Shown: one piece after another, positions 17,889 through 27,804 of the stretch
How positions within the stretch are numbered: the stretch's first letter is position 1
Layout: every line of letters begins with the position of its first letter
Origin: Fodinibius sp. Rm-B-1B1-1
Lineage (GTDB): Bacteria > Bacteroidota > Rhodothermia > Balneolales > Balneolaceae
Direction of reading: 5' to 3'
Length of the DNA: 64,000 bases
NCBI RefSeq assembly: GCF_038594945.1
Contig: NZ_JBCFYD010000001.1
Location: forward strand, 682,001-746,000
Translations under genes and position numbers: made by a program
Notes under the pieces: generated by a model
The model's database searches: none
What the model was told of the DNA's origin: nothing
Seen by the model: only the letters and a program-made list of their open reading frames with translations

Positions 17889-18464
17889 ATGGCCGAATTA
17901 ACCAGAGAAGAAATCCAAAAGCAGGAAGATTTCGAGGAAGAAATTGTTCCCCACTTGGATGCTATGTACAACTTTGCCCTTCGCCTCACCTCTGACCCAA
18001 GTGACGCCGAAGATCTTGTCCAGGATACTATTGTTAAAGCATTTCGCTTTTTCAGCAGTTATGAGAAAGGTACGAATGCAAAGGCATGGCTATTCCGTAT
18101 CCTAAAAAACTCCTATATCAACAATTATCGAAAGCAATCGAAAAAACCCAATCAGGTTGATTACGACGAGGTATCTTCTTTTTACGAAACAATTCGTGCC
18201 GACCGAACCGATACCTCCGATCTGGAAGACAAGATGTTTCGTGAGCTTGTTGATGATGACATCTCCCAGGCATTAGAAGAATTGCCCGAAGACTTCAGGA
18301 CGGTCGTACTGCTCTGTGATGTAGAAGGATTTACGTACGAAGAAATTGCAAATATGCTTGATGTTCCTATTGGAACTATCCGATCTCGACTGCACCGTGG
18401 ACGCAACCTTCTAAAAGCCCAGCTCAAAGAATACGCTGAAAAACGAGGCTATAAGGAAGATTAG
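17889..18464 (+). CDS. ECF-type RNA polymerase sigma factor
   Basis: 191 aa with the two ECF regions. Sigma-2 spans about 20-90 (DAEDLVQDTIVKAFRFFSSYE, then NAKAWLFRILKNSYINNYRK). Sigma-4 spans about 130-185 (LEELPEDFRTVVLLCDVEGFTYEEIA, then PIGTIRSRLHRGRNLLK). No anti-sigma gene is beside it: the next gene is a convergent histidine kinase 11 bp away. The preceding 249 bp hold only a possible promoter. The regulon cannot be inferred. Confidence 0.92.
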   Translation: MAELTREEIQKQEDFEEEIVPHLDAMYNFALRLTSDPSDAEDLVQDTIVKAFRFFSSYEKGTNAKAWLFRILKNSYINNYRKQSKKPNQVDYDEVSSFYETIRADRTDTSDLEDKMFRELVDDDISQALEELPEDFRTVVLLCDVEGFTYEEIANMLDVPIGTIRSRLHRGRNLLKAQLKEYAEKRGYKED

Positions 18465-18475
18465 TCCCAGCCGGC

Positions 18476-19798
18476 TTATACCTTAGCAGATTGTATCTCT
18501 TCTTTATCTTGTGATTTCTGTTTCTCTTCTGCCCGCAGGATAATACGCATAGTCGTTCCTTCTCCCAGTTCCGATTTATGAATCAAGAGCTTCCCTTTGT
18601 GATACTCTTCAATGATTCGCTTCGTAAGGCTTAACCCAAGCCCCCAACCCCTTTTTTTAGTACTATAGCCCGGTTTAAAAATTTCGCCCTGATATTTCTT
18701 TTCAATGCCTACTCCCGAATCTTTGATATCTATAAACACCTCGTCTTCCACCCGTTCTAATCGCACTGATACATACGACGATGTTGTACTCGATTTAATA
18801 GCATCCATCGCATTTTTAATAAGGTTTTCAAGTGCCCATTGAAATAGATCAGCATTAACTTTTGCCCGTACATTTGAATCAACTGTCCGCAGCACATCAA
18901 CATTTTTACCCAACTGGGGCAGTCGCTGCTCCATATAATCCATCACCTCCTCAATAATAGGCTTCAGCCGCTGGGGATTTAACTCTGGTTCGGAGCCAAT
19001 TTTATTAAACCGCTCTGCCACTCCGCGCAACCTGGTAATATCGTTTTCCAACTCATTACAAATTCGCTGTGTAAAGTCATCCTCCTTTTCTTCTCGTAAC
19101 AACTCTACCCAACCGTATAAACTCGAAAGTGGAGTTCCCAACTGGTGTGCCGCTTCTTTCGTCATACCCACCCACAAGTTAGATTGTTCAGACTTCGCAA
19201 TCGTTCGATAACTTATATACCCAATCCCAAGCAGCACCGCCAGCAAGCTTAATTGGATATAGGGAAAATACCTGAGATACCGTACTGTAGGACTCTCCCC
19301 GTAATAAACGTATTGTGTCTGAGAGTACTCTTCATTGCCGATCGTTATTTCGATGGGATCATGCATAGCCGCAAACTGATCAATTAATTCCTGATCTACC
19401 GGATCATCTACATGATTATTGAAAATAATTTCACCCCGTTCATCCACAATAATTCGTGGTACCTGAAATCGATCTTCGCTTAATACAATCTCCTGAGTCA
19501 CAAATGTTTGGGATGCCCGATCGGCCTCAGCTTCTTCAATCATTGATATAATCCGGTCAGGTACCGAAGTATTGCTTCGCAGATAATCCGATGCCGCCAA
19601 CAATTTCTGGCTAATATCTTCCTGCGTAGGATTACCTGTATACTCAATGGCTTTTGCCCAAAGCTCTATGCCCGATCGCTCTTGAACGAGTATTCGATTG
19701 ATCAAATACTGATTGTAAGCAAACGACCCTATGGCAAGCAAAATGAGCAATCCAACTAAAACAATATTTATCCTGTTGGACGTAAGCTGAATTTTCAT
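18476..19798 (-). CDS. Membrane sensor histidine kinase
   Basis: 440 aa: membrane helix (about 11-29), a periplasmic sensing region of about 150 residues with no recognisable domain, and a second helix (about 183-200). The dimerisation/phosphoacceptor H-box follows, with EAAHQLGTPLSSLYGWVELL at about 215-235. The ATPase domain carries the N box (NLIKNAMDAI), G1 (DIKDSGVGI) and G2 (GWGLGLSLTKRI). The AHQLGTPLSSL H-box is the form common in Bacteroidota. No response regulator is adjacent, so it is an orphan kinase. PorX or the receiver at 46988-47398 are possible but unproven partners. Confidence 0.9.
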   Translation of the reverse strand: MKIQLTSNRINIVLVGLLILLAIGSFAYNQYLINRILVQERSGIELWAKAIEYTGNPTQEDISQKLLAASDYLRSNTSVPDRIISMIEEAEADRASQTFVTQEIVLSEDRFQVPRIIVDERGEIIFNNHVDDPVDQELIDQFAAMHDPIEITIGNEEYSQTQYVYYGESPTVRYLRYFPYIQLSLLAVLLGIGYISYRTIAKSEQSNLWVGMTKEAAHQLGTPLSSLYGWVELLREEKEDDFTQRICNELENDITRLRGVAERFNKIGSEPELNPQRLKPIIEEVMDYMEQRLPQLGKNVDVLRTVDSNVRAKVNADLFQWALENLIKNAMDAIKSSTTSSYVSVRLERVEDEVFIDIKDSGVGIEKKYQGEIFKPGYSTKKRGWGLGLSLTKRIIEEYHKGKLLIHKSELGEGTTMRIILRAEEKQKSQDKEEIQSAKV

Positions 19799-19854
19799 AT
19801 CGGTACAAGTAGAATCAGGACTTAGTATAGGTATAAGTACCGTATATTTTACAA

Positions 19855-19888
19855 AATAAAAAAGGCATCACCGAATCGGTGATGCCTT
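19855..19888 (-). terminator. Rho-independent terminator of the tig-clpP-clpX operon
   Basis: Minus-strand perfect 11-bp stem GGCATCACCGA / TCGGTGATGCC with a very tight loop, followed by a T-rich run, starting 22 bp after the clpX stop. It lies between clpX and the start of the histidine kinase. Confidence 0.85.
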
Positions 19889-19909
19889 TAAAATATGATA
19901 ACAGTCTTT

Positions 19910-21172
19910 CTATGCCGAGGCTTTTCGCTTCTCGTATACCGGTGGAGCCTCATCAAGTACGGTTTCACGAGTAATTACACATCGTTCAATATTATCCATT
20001 GATGGCAAGGTATACATAATTTCCAGCATTGAGGATTCCATAATAGAACGTAATCCTCGAGCACCGGTACCACGTTCAAGCGCTTTTTCAACAATCACTT
20101 CGAGAGCCTCTTCTTCAAAAACAAGCTCTACTCCCTCCATCTGAAAGAGCTTCTTGTATTGCTTTACAAGCGCATTTTTGGGCTTAACAAGGATCTCAAC
20201 CATCGCATCTTTATCCAGCTGATGCAACCCAGAAATCACTGGTAATCGCCCAATAAGCTCAGGAATCAATCCAAAACGCTGCAGGTCTTGCGCCTCAACG
20301 TGCGTAAAAATATCCGGATTATCCTTATCAAAAGTTACCTGTTCATCAGAATGGAACCCCATTGAGCTAACCGATAAACGCTTAGCAATAATATCTTCCA
20401 GCCCGCTAAAAGCACCGCCACATATAAACAGAATGTTAGACGTATCTACCTGTATAAAACTTTGCTCAGGATGCTTACGTCCACCTTTAGGTGGAATATT
20501 AGCTACCGTACCTTCCAGAATCTTAAGGAGTGCTTGTTGTACTCCTTCTCCAGATACATCGCGCGTAATTGAAGGGTTATCGCTTTTACGCGCAACCTTG
20601 TCAACCTCATCAATATAGACAATACCGCGCTTGGCCTGTTCCACATCATAGTCAGCAGACTGCAACAGACTTGATAAAATACTTTCTACATCCTCACCAA
20701 CATATCCAGCTTCGGTGAGAACAGTCGCATCCGCGATGGTAAAGGGTACATCAATAATATCGGCCATCGTTCGAGCCAGCAGCGTTTTACCGCAACCCGT
20801 AGGGCCGAGCAAAATTATATTACTCTTTTCCACTTCGGTATCGTCAAACTCATCGCCCATATCCGAGCTAATGCGTTTGTAGTGATTATATACCGCTACC
20901 GATAGTGTTTTCTTAGCTCCGTCTTGGCCAATCACATATTCATCTAACCGAGATTTTATCTCAGCCGGTTTTAACAGCGGTTTATAATTCTTTTCCCGCT
21001 TCTCTGACATTGAAGCCAGATCACTTTTTACGATACCCGAAGCATCGGCCACACACCGATCACAGATATACACATCATTAGGACCGGCGACCATGCTATT
21101 TACTTCATGGCTTGACCGCCCACAAAATGAACAGTGGATTGTCTTGTCGTCATTATTCTCTTGGTCGCTCAT
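19910..21172 (-). CDS. clpX: ATP-dependent Clp protease unfoldase subunit ClpX
   Basis: 420 aa, full length. The N-terminal C4 zinc domain reads [11 protein letters not shown] and ICDRCV (about 15-42). The AAA+ module has Walker A GPTGCGKT (about 123-130), Walker [11 protein letters not shown] (about 193-202), sensor and arginine-finger regions ([12 protein letters not shown]) and the [14 protein letters not shown] box. It unfolds tagged substrates and feeds them to ClpP, encoded 21 bp upstream. Tig-ClpP-ClpX is the common bacterial order. Confidence 0.97.
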   Translation of the reverse strand: MSDQENNDDKTIHCSFCGRSSHEVNSMVAGPNDVYICDRCVADASGIVKSDLASMSEKREKNYKPLLKPAEIKSRLDEYVIGQDGAKKTLSVAVYNHYKRISSDMGDEFDDTEVEKSNIILLGPTGCGKTLLARTMADIIDVPFTIADATVLTEAGYVGEDVESILSSLLQSADYDVEQAKRGIVYIDEVDKVARKSDNPSITRDVSGEGVQQALLKILEGTVANIPPKGGRKHPEQSFIQVDTSNILFICGGAFSGLEDIIAKRLSVSSMGFHSDEQVTFDKDNPDIFTHVEAQDLQRFGLIPELIGRLPVISGLHQLDKDAMVEILVKPKNALVKQYKKLFQMEGVELVFEEEALEVIVEKALERGTGARGLRSIMESSMLEIMYTLPSMDNIERCVITRETVLDEAPPVYEKRKASA

Positions 21173-21193
21173 AGTCCGATAACTAAATTCTTA

Positions 21194-21880
21194 TTACTCT
21201 TCGTCTTTTTTACGCTTCATAATATTATCAACCAAACCGTACTCCTTGGCCTCTTCGGCCGCCATCCATTTGTTACGGTCGGTATCTTCCATAACTTCAT
21301 CTACTGATTTGCCACTATGGTTAGCAAGCACTTCACTAATCAGCTTTTTGATACGCAAAATCTCTTGAGCCTCAATTTCAATATCACTGGCTTGTCCACG
21401 CACACCACCCAGCGGTTGGTGAATCATAACACGAGAATTAGGCAGCAAATTTCGCTTACCGGCAGCCCCACCAGCCAATAGTACAGCTCCCATCGATGCG
21501 GCCATACCCACACATGTTGTAGCCACATCACACTTCACATATTGCATGGTATCATAAATGGCGAAACCTGATGACACAACGCCACCCGGGCTGTTGATAT
21601 ACAAATTGATATCCTTTTCTGGATCCTCCGATTCCAAGAACAACATCTGTGCTACAATAGAACTTGCTACCGCATCATTTACCGGAGTACCTAAAAAGAT
21701 AATGCGATCCTTAAGCAGTCGAGAATAAATATCAAAAGCACGTTCGCCACGCTCGGTCTTTTCGACGACCATAGGCACCAGGTTATTATTCTGGATGCGA
21801 TCAGCTTGTCCGTTGTCGTTGGGCATTTCGTATAATGGTTGTTTTTCCATAGGTAACTCGGAAATAAAAATTTTATTCAA
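21194..21880 (-). CDS. clpP: ATP-dependent Clp protease proteolytic subunit ClpP
   Basis: 228 aa serine protease subunit. The catalytic Ser lies in [11 protein letters not shown] (about 128), His in MIHQPLGG (about 153) and the Asp is in the handle-helix region (about 200). It forms the tetradecameric chamber capped by ClpX. The N-terminus has about 30 residues before the conserved [19 protein letters not shown] second Met at residue 11 (21850) could be the true start. Spacing: 17 bp after tig, 21 bp before clpX. Confidence 0.96.
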   Translation of the reverse strand: MNKIFISELPMEKQPLYEMPNDNGQADRIQNNNLVPMVVEKTERGERAFDIYSRLLKDRIIFLGTPVNDAVASSIVAQMLFLESEDPEKDINLYINSPGGVVSSGFAIYDTMQYVKCDVATTCVGMAASMGAVLLAGGAAGKRNLLPNSRVMIHQPLGGVRGQASDIEIEAQEILRIKKLISEVLANHSGKSVDEVMEDTDRNKWMAAEEAKEYGLVDNIMKRKKDEE

Positions 21881-21897
21881 CTAATACTGATTAGAAA

Positions 21898-23184
21898 CTA
21901 CGCCTTAATCTTTTCGTCGTGCTTCTCTTGATAGGTTTCTTTATCAATTTCATTAATATTAACCTCATCTTTCAACCTATCAAATACCTTGTCTTCACGA
22001 ATACTGTTCCTCAGGCTTTCCAACTGTTGCGGATTCTGTGCAAACATATTCCGCATCTGATCAACCTCAATACCATAACGCGAAGCCTCAGCCTCTAAGT
22101 GTTGATCTATATCTTCGGGTTTTATCTCGATATCATCAAATTTTTCTTGCAGCTTCTCATTCAAGAAAAACCACTTAGCATCGCGAATAGCGCGATCTTC
22201 CATATTCTCCTTGTATTCCTCTTCATCGAAATCAGGCGGCAGCTGTCCTTGTGACTGCTGCTTCACACGTTCAACATATTGGTTTTGCACCTGACTCTTA
22301 AATACTTCGGGAACATCGAACTCATGCTTTTCAACAAGCGCATCGATGATATCGTTCTTGAAAAGATCATCGGCAGACTGATCGTAATAATCCTGAATCT
22401 TACTTTTCATCAGGCTTTTAAACTCATCTACATTCTTAGCCTCATTATTCGATGCCTTCTTTGCAAATTCATCTGTGAGATCAGCCTTGTGAAGCTTCTC
22501 TACTTTTTTAACGATCAGCTTAAAGCTGTGCGTATGATCTTCGTGCCCAACCTCTACTTCAACTTCATCACCAACCTCATGACCCAACAGATCTTCACCA
22601 AACTGCTTAGACTCTTCTTGAGTCAGGTCAATGGTTTCTTCAGTTTTATTTTCCTCTTCGGGTTCTCCATCATCATCCAATGGAATAGCATCAACCGTTA
22701 CCCGTGTTTCTTCGGTAATTTCTTCCTCGACCTCTTCCCAATTGCCCTGCTGCTTACGCTGACGATCAATCTCTTCTTGAACTTCATCATCAGTAACATC
22801 ATGTACAAGTCGATCAACCTCAACCTTGCTCAAATCCGTAAGCTCAAACTCCGGACGTGCCCCAATCTTGAACTTTGCTTCCAGCTCATCATTTTCCCAG
22901 TTCAGCTCAAGCATCTGGCTTTCGCCTACCGGCTCATATTCAGGAACCACCTCATTTTCAAATACTTCCTGAACGTATTTGCCGACCTCTTCCTGCTCAA
23001 TCTCATCGCCAAAACGCTTACGTACAATTTTCAACGGCACCTTGCCAGGACGAAACCCGGGCATATTAATTTGGCCGCGATATTTTTTGTACGCCTCTTT
23101 AAATTTAGGCTCCAGATCTTCACGATCGGCTGAAATAATTAACTCTTTATCGACAGAGGTTATATCGTTTACAGTAATTTCCAC
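21898..23184 (-). CDS. tig: Trigger factor, ribosome-associated chaperone
   Basis: 428 aa. The N-terminal ribosome-binding domain contains MPGFRPGKVPLKIVRKRFG (about 41-59), the GFRxGKxP signature that docks on L23. The middle region (about 150-240) corresponds to the FKBP-like isomerase domain but is very acidic and weakly conserved, so isomerase activity is doubtful. A helical C-terminal domain (about 245-428) forms the substrate cradle. First gene of tig-clpP-clpX and 60 bp from the tRNA-Leu. Confidence 0.94.
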   Translation of the reverse strand: MEITVNDITSVDKELIISADREDLEPKFKEAYKKYRGQINMPGFRPGKVPLKIVRKRFGDEIEQEEVGKYVQEVFENEVVPEYEPVGESQMLELNWENDELEAKFKIGARPEFELTDLSKVEVDRLVHDVTDDEVQEEIDRQRKQQGNWEEVEEEITEETRVTVDAIPLDDDGEPEEENKTEETIDLTQEESKQFGEDLLGHEVGDEVEVEVGHEDHTHSFKLIVKKVEKLHKADLTDEFAKKASNNEAKNVDEFKSLMKSKIQDYYDQSADDLFKNDIIDALVEKHEFDVPEVFKSQVQNQYVERVKQQSQGQLPPDFDEEEYKENMEDRAIRDAKWFFLNEKLQEKFDDIEIKPEDIDQHLEAEASRYGIEVDQMRNMFAQNPQQLESLRNSIREDKVFDRLKDEVNINEIDKETYQEKHDEKIKA

Positions 23185-23244
23185 AGAACTACTCCGAATG
23201 GTCTTTGATTATGACAATAAAATAATAAGTGATAACATGCTAAG

Positions 23245-23327
23245 TACGAGAGGGGGGACTCGAACCCCCACGCCTTAAAGGCACTAGATCCTAAATCTAG
23301 CGCGTCTACCAATTCCGCCACTCTCGC
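23245..23327 (-). tRNA. tRNA-Leu (anticodon TAG)
   Basis: An 83-base cloverleaf on the minus strand: acceptor GCGAGAG, D-arm with GGTAGAC, anticodon stem GCTAGA/TCTAGT around loop TTTAGGA (anticodon TAG), a long variable arm (class II, as expected for Leu), T-arm GGTTCGAGTCC and discriminator A. The first acceptor pair is G-U. CCA is not encoded. Confidence 0.95.
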
Positions 23328-23514
23328 AGGTACTTTCAACATTTGGCAAAACAATTAGCTTTACCAGAATTTGAGAGTCTCGAAAAATATGGCTTTTTTC
23401 TTCTGATTTCAACACAAATAAAACATGTATTTCTGTTGAAAGAGCTATGAGTCATTTCAGCAATTTTGTAATTTTGGCGTTGCATCGAAACCCTAATACT
23501 GACTCCCCTTACCC

Positions 23515-23874
23515 ATGTTTTATAACTTACGGTTGGTATACATTACCACAAAAAACAAACAAGAAGCTAAATCCATCGGCAAAACGCTGGTAAAAGAACA
23601 ATTAGCTGCGTGCGTTAATATCGTCGAAGGCATGGAATCCATTTACCGCTGGGAAGGTGAAATTGTAGAAGACACTGAAACCATCCTCATCGCGAAAACT
23701 CCCTACCACAACGTTAAAGAACTTACGGAACGCGTTAAAACACTACACAGCTACGATTGTCCCTGTATTATATCACTGCAACTGACCGAACAGGAAGGGA
23801 ATGAAGAATATCAGCGATGGATTATCAAGAATTCCCAAAAACAAGAGATTGACTACGAAGTAGAGGACATTTAG
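23515..23874 (+). CDS. cutA: CutA-type divalent cation tolerance protein
   Basis: 119 aa, CutA1 family (trimeric ferredoxin-like fold). Signatures: AACVNIVEGMESIYRWEGE (about 33-51), ILIAKT (about 60) and LHSYDCPCII (about 78-87). Physiological role is uncertain despite the copper-tolerance name. Its end overlaps the end of the convergent cysH by 4 bases. Confidence 0.92.
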   Translation: MFYNLRLVYITTKNKQEAKSIGKTLVKEQLAACVNIVEGMESIYRWEGEIVEDTETILIAKTPYHNVKELTERVKTLHSYDCPCIISLQLTEQEGNEEYQRWIIKNSQKQEIDYEVEDI

Positions 23875-24533
23875 CCGTTGTTGTGCAGGCCACACTCTGT
23901 TTTGGAAAGATTACTCCATCGGCCTTCTCGTCCCTGTCCCGGTGCCGTACAATGCGTACAACCCACTGACTGATATCCTTTTTCCTTCAGCGGATGTTCG
24001 GGCAAGCCATGACTCTCAATGTATTCTTCAACCAATGATGAATTCCAGTCGATCAGCGGATAAAACTTAATCAACTCATCATCGTCATCCATAATAGGCA
24101 AACTATTACGATGCCGATTCTGGAATCCAATCAGCCCCGACATCCACACCTTGTAGTCATTTTTGACACGATCAAGGGGTTCCACCTTATTAATTTCGCA
24201 ACACTTATCAGGATTGTGATCCCACAACTCATTTTTAAATGTTTTCGTATGCTGGTTGGGGTCGGGGCGCAAATCAATCACATTTAAATCCAACAAACGC
24301 GTCAGCCGATTCTTATAATCAATCGTCTCTTCAAAATGATATCCCGTATCAATAAAATAGATGGGACAACCGGGCTTAATTCTGCTAACCAGATGCAATA
24401 ACACAGCGGAGGTAGTTCCAAAAGAGGATGTTACCAGCACATCCCGGAACGTGTTAAACACCTGAGCTACACGAGCATCAACAATTTTTGCCGAAAGCGA
24501 CCGATTTATCTTTTCTTTATTGACCAGATACAT
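23871..24533 (-). CDS. cysH: Assimilatory sulfate-reduction enzyme, adenylyl-sulfate (APS) reductase type
   Basis: 220 aa of the PAPS/APS reductase family. The PP-loop-like nucleotide site (TSSFGTTSAVLLHL) is near the N-terminus. The catalytic C-terminal cysteine is in ECGLH, close to the end. Two extra cysteine pairs, CC (in DKCCEIN, about 110) and CTHC (in SVGCTHCTAP, about 190), are the four ligands of the 4Fe-4S cluster that marks enzymes using APS rather than PAPS. It reduces APS to sulfite with thioredoxin. No other sulfur gene is adjacent. Divergent from the enoyl-CoA hydratase gene. Confidence 0.92.
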   Translation of the reverse strand: MYLVNKEKINRSLSAKIVDARVAQVFNTFRDVLVTSSFGTTSAVLLHLVSRIKPGCPIYFIDTGYHFEETIDYKNRLTRLLDLNVIDLRPDPNQHTKTFKNELWDHNPDKCCEINKVEPLDRVKNDYKVWMSGLIGFQNRHRNSLPIMDDDDELIKFYPLIDWNSSLVEEYIESHGLPEHPLKEKGYQSVGCTHCTAPGQGREGRWSNLSKTECGLHNNG

Positions 24534-24579
24534 ATAGATTCGTGATTAAGCTTCAATTTAAACAAGTCATAATCTAACA

Positions 24580-25341
24580 GTGAGTGTTGTAAAAGTCGAA
24601 CGCCAAAATCATATTTGTCGCGCCGTAATTGACAGACCCAAATCCCATAATGCCATCAATTTTGCAGTGATGGATGCATTAGAAAACCTACTTGACGAGT
24701 TGGAACAAAATTCCAATATCCGCTGCTTTGTTTTATCGGGATCTGGGAATAAAACATTTATTTCGGGAGGCGATCTCAAAGAATTTCATACTATTAAAAC
24801 GGCTGAAGAAGCCAAACCAATGGCTCGGCGAATGCTCACTATACTGGAACGCATCGAAAAACTGCCCTGCTGGACGATTGCTGCTATTAACGGTGCGGCT
24901 TACGGTGGTGGATGTGAAATAATGCTCGCCTTTGATTTTAGGATGGCAACCCCAAATGCTACTTTCGGTTTTACCCAGGGCAAATTTTACCTGCCACCAG
25001 GATGGGGTGGCTTAACACGCCTTGTCGAAAAAGTCGGTCGGTCTACAGCACTACTTTGGCTGGCCGAAGCTAAAGTTATTGATGCTGAATCAGCTTTGAA
25101 CCACAAACTTATCAACCATGTTATTGAAAGCAATGACTTTCGGGATGGCGTTCGATCCAAGGCAGAAACTCTTATTAAAAATGATCGGGCTTTCATTAAA
25201 AATCTCAAGAGTGGGGCAATGAAATTGACACAAGCACGATGGAAAGCGATAAATGCCGAACTTGATTCCTTTGCCAAGTTCTGGGAAAGCGAACTCCACG
25301 AAGAGCGAGTGGAACGGTTTCTAAATCGCAAAAAAGAATAA
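24580..25341 (+). CDS. Enoyl-CoA hydratase/isomerase (crotonase) family protein
   Basis: 253 aa. The crotonase oxyanion-hole segments are SGSGNKTFISGGDLKEFH (about 50-67) and AINGAAYGGGCEIMLAFDFR (about 105-124). Catalytic Glu positions of true hydratases are not both evident (the region has ATFGFTQGKFYLPPGWGGLTRL), so a different CoA reaction is possible. The start is GTG (24580-24582). Ends at a shared palindromic terminator with htrA. Confidence 0.85.
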   Translation: MSVVKVERQNHICRAVIDRPKSHNAINFAVMDALENLLDELEQNSNIRCFVLSGSGNKTFISGGDLKEFHTIKTAEEAKPMARRMLTILERIEKLPCWTIAAINGAAYGGGCEIMLAFDFRMATPNATFGFTQGKFYLPPGWGGLTRLVEKVGRSTALLWLAEAKVIDAESALNHKLINHVIESNDFRDGVRSKAETLIKNDRAFIKNLKSGAMKLTQARWKAINAELDSFAKFWESELHEERVERFLNRKKE

Positions 25342-25350
25342 TATCCACAT

Positions 25351-25374
25351 AGCCTGGTGGTTAACCATCAGGCT
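25351..25374. terminator. Bidirectional terminator between the crotonase gene and htrA
   Basis: Inverted repeat AGCCTGGTGG / CCATCAGGCT around TTAA (one G-T pair), located in the 48 bp between two convergent genes. Short A/T runs flank it on both sides. Confidence 0.6.
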
Positions 25375-25389
25375 AAAAGCAAACTCCTG

Positions 25390-26658
25390 TTACTTTTTGA
25401 CCTTTTTTCGGAGGTACATCTTAGTTTCGTAGCGGTCTCCTTTTCTGAACAATTCCACCCGCATCGAATCACCCTCTTCATACTCACGAAACAGGGCTTG
25501 GGCATGCATCTTACTCTGGATACGCTCTTCTCCAATTCGTAAGATAATATCGCCCGGTACAATGCCTGCCTCAAAAGCCGGCCCATCTTTATTTACACTA
25601 TTGACCAACAATCCCCGCAATGCGGGCAAATTATACTTCAAGACCAGCTGGCGCGTCATTTCAACAGTGTTAAAACCAGGATCATAAGATAGGGTTACCT
25701 CTCCTGTAGTAGATAGTTGACGAATAATTTTTTGTACTCTGTTGCTGGGAATGGCAAAACCAAGCCCCACATTCCCCCCGCTGGTGCCTCCAGTATAAAT
25801 AAAAGTATTTACTCCTATTACTTTACCCTCACTGTCAACCAGTGGCCCGCCCGAATTCCCCCTGTTGATCGCAGCATCAGTTTGAATCATATCCATATAT
25901 ACACGGGGCTCATTAGGATTGGGACGAAAATCACGATTCTTCGCGCTCACCACGCCTACCGTCACTGATGGCTTCGCCGACTCAAATAACCCAAAAGGAT
26001 TCCCCACTGCCAACGACCATTCCCCAACCAGTACGCTATCCGAATCACCGAACTCTACCGCTGGAAAGGGATGATCAGCCTTAATTTTTAACAGTGCCAA
26101 ATCCGCAAGCTCATCTTCACCCAATACCTCCGCCTCATACTGCGAACCATCCGGCAATGATACTACAACCCGCTTGGCATGCCGATTTGCAACATGCTGG
26201 TTTGTTACTACCAACCCATCTTCATTGATGATAAACCCCGATCCCATACTGCTCACCTCACGCTCAATGGGTACCGGGATAAAGCGATTGTAATACTCAC
26301 TAAACTCCAGGCGGCGACCGCCTTGTACCATCTCCGTAACCGTAATACTTACCACAGCCGGACTTACTCTTTGAACTGCCTCGGTTATCGCGGTTCGCCT
26401 GCTTGTCGTAATTTGTTGGTTGGCATTTTGCCCTGTATTAATATCTGAATTATCGGTTTGGATGCCATCAGCAGAAAAGGACTCTGTATTACTTTTTTGG
26501 GTTGTATCTTCAATAACGGATGAAATATTTGCGCCCGTAGCTTCAGAAAATCCACCAGTCTTTGCCAACTGTGATTCTCTGTTGCTATCGGTACAACCTG
26601 CCGATAGCAATCCAAAAGAAAGGACAACCGCTAATAGAGAAACGGACTGCTTAACCAT
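25390..26658 (-). CDS. HtrA/DegP-family serine protease, predicted lipoprotein
   Basis: 422 aa from the ATG at 26658 (a TTG one codon upstream is less likely). The N-terminus is a lipoprotein signal ending LLSAGC, so Cys22 would be lipidated. A linker (about 25-95) is rich in Ser/Thr/Asn/Gln. The trypsin-like domain has the full triad: His in VTNQHVANRH, Asp in ELADLALLKI, Ser in NRGNSGGPLV. A single PDZ domain (about 330-415) follows (GDIILRIGEERIQSK). It would act in envelope quality control. Membrane anchoring by lipid rather than a soluble periplasmic form is the unusual point. Confidence 0.9.
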   Translation of the reverse strand: MVKQSVSLLAVVLSFGLLSAGCTDSNRESQLAKTGGFSEATGANISSVIEDTTQKSNTESFSADGIQTDNSDINTGQNANQQITTSRRTAITEAVQRVSPAVVSITVTEMVQGGRRLEFSEYYNRFIPVPIEREVSSMGSGFIINEDGLVVTNQHVANRHAKRVVVSLPDGSQYEAEVLGEDELADLALLKIKADHPFPAVEFGDSDSVLVGEWSLAVGNPFGLFESAKPSVTVGVVSAKNRDFRPNPNEPRVYMDMIQTDAAINRGNSGGPLVDSEGKVIGVNTFIYTGGTSGGNVGLGFAIPSNRVQKIIRQLSTTGEVTLSYDPGFNTVEMTRQLVLKYNLPALRGLLVNSVNKDGPAFEAGIVPGDIILRIGEERIQSKMHAQALFREYEEGDSMRVELFRKGDRYETKMYLRKKVKK

Positions 26659-26673
26659 CAAGTAAAAAATTTA

Positions 26674-27657
26674 TTACGACTTATCTACACTAACCAGCTG
26701 TTCAGCTCCAATCTCTACCAAATCTTCGATTGCTTCCTCTAACGGCCCGGGATGCCAAGCACCAGAAGCCTTTTTATGTCCGCCGCCACCTACTTTTCGG
26801 GCCCACTTATTTACGTCCACATCATTGCTTTTAGATCTTAGACTCATCTTGACACCATCACCCAGCGCCTTAAATAATATTGCAGCTTTAATTCCAGCTA
26901 CACTCAGCGGATAGGCGACGAATCCTTCACAATCGTCATTCGTAGTATTGGTCTCTTCCAGCATCTCTTTCGTAACGTACATGATAGCAATTTGATTGTC
27001 CTCAAATAACTCTATCGTACTCATCGCCTTGCTAAGTAGATGCAGCTGGTTAAGACTTTTGGTTGAAAACACTTTTTCGGCCACCTCATTGGGACGAAAC
27101 TCACCCAATCGAAGTAACTCTGCTGCAATATTCATTGTTTCGGGGGTAACGCTGTCATACTGCAGCGATCCTGTATCTGTTAAAATACCGGTATATAGAG
27201 CTTTTGCCACGTTTTCATCAACCTGAGAAATATCGTTTTGCAAAAAGAGATGAAAGACAAGCTCACAGGTCGAAGATGCTTCCTCTACCGATATCGACAT
27301 ATCAAAACCGTCGTAAGGGTCAGGATGATGGTCAATCATAAAGGAGGGTTTGGGATCATCCTGCACATAATCAGAATAGCTACCAAACCTTTTGGGGGAA
27401 TTTCCATCAAGCACCAAAAAAGCATCACACTTTTTCAGTAATTTCTCCTCCGGCTTGTGAATGGGATAAAAATCGCTGAGCCATTGTAAATTCAACGGCA
27501 CATCGTCATCATTAAAGCCAATGGCATTTACACCATTTTTTTCTAACCACAAACAAGCTGCCACCTGGGCACCGATACAATCCCCATCCGGGCGGATGTG
27601 CGAATAAACACCCACAGTGTCAAACTCTTGCAGTTTTTGAATGAGTTCTTCAAACAT
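26674..27657 (-). CDS. DHH/DHHA1-family phosphoesterase (NrnA-like oligoribonuclease / pAp phosphatase)
   Basis: 327 aa. DHH motifs are visible: HIRPDGDCIGAQVA (about 20-33), LDGNSPKR and MIDHHPDP (about 109-116), then the second set TDTGSLQYD (about 165). The C-terminal DHHA1 substrate-binding domain ends with VGGGGHKKASGAW (about 290-302). The family removes nucleotides from nano-RNAs and dephosphorylates pAp. Which activity dominates cannot be read from sequence. Lies 15 bp upstream of htrA on the same strand. Confidence 0.9.
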   Translation of the reverse strand: MFEELIQKLQEFDTVGVYSHIRPDGDCIGAQVAACLWLEKNGVNAIGFNDDDVPLNLQWLSDFYPIHKPEEKLLKKCDAFLVLDGNSPKRFGSYSDYVQDDPKPSFMIDHHPDPYDGFDMSISVEEASSTCELVFHLFLQNDISQVDENVAKALYTGILTDTGSLQYDSVTPETMNIAAELLRLGEFRPNEVAEKVFSTKSLNQLHLLSKAMSTIELFEDNQIAIMYVTKEMLEETNTTNDDCEGFVAYPLSVAGIKAAILFKALGDGVKMSLRSKSNDVDVNKWARKVGGGGHKKASGAWHPGPLEEAIEDLVEIGAEQLVSVDKS

Positions 27658-27804
27658 AATGGCCTTTTATAGCGCGAAAAATAAGCTTAATAAAATGGTA
27701 TATAGCGTGGAAGAAAGCAATATTTTTTTGGAACTAAATTCTTTCTCCATTATATCGTATCATTAAACAAAAAGTACACCTGAAAGCCTTTAAACGCATT
27801 TTTG

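Noticed and set aside
22279-23133. 284-aa open frame on the plus strand
   Set aside because: It is antisense to the well-supported trigger factor gene. Its composition is that of a reverse-complement shadow.
23169-23354. 61-aa protein on the minus strand
   Set aside because: The frame is a translation of the tRNA-Leu (VAELVDALDLGSS-type shadow), not a gene.
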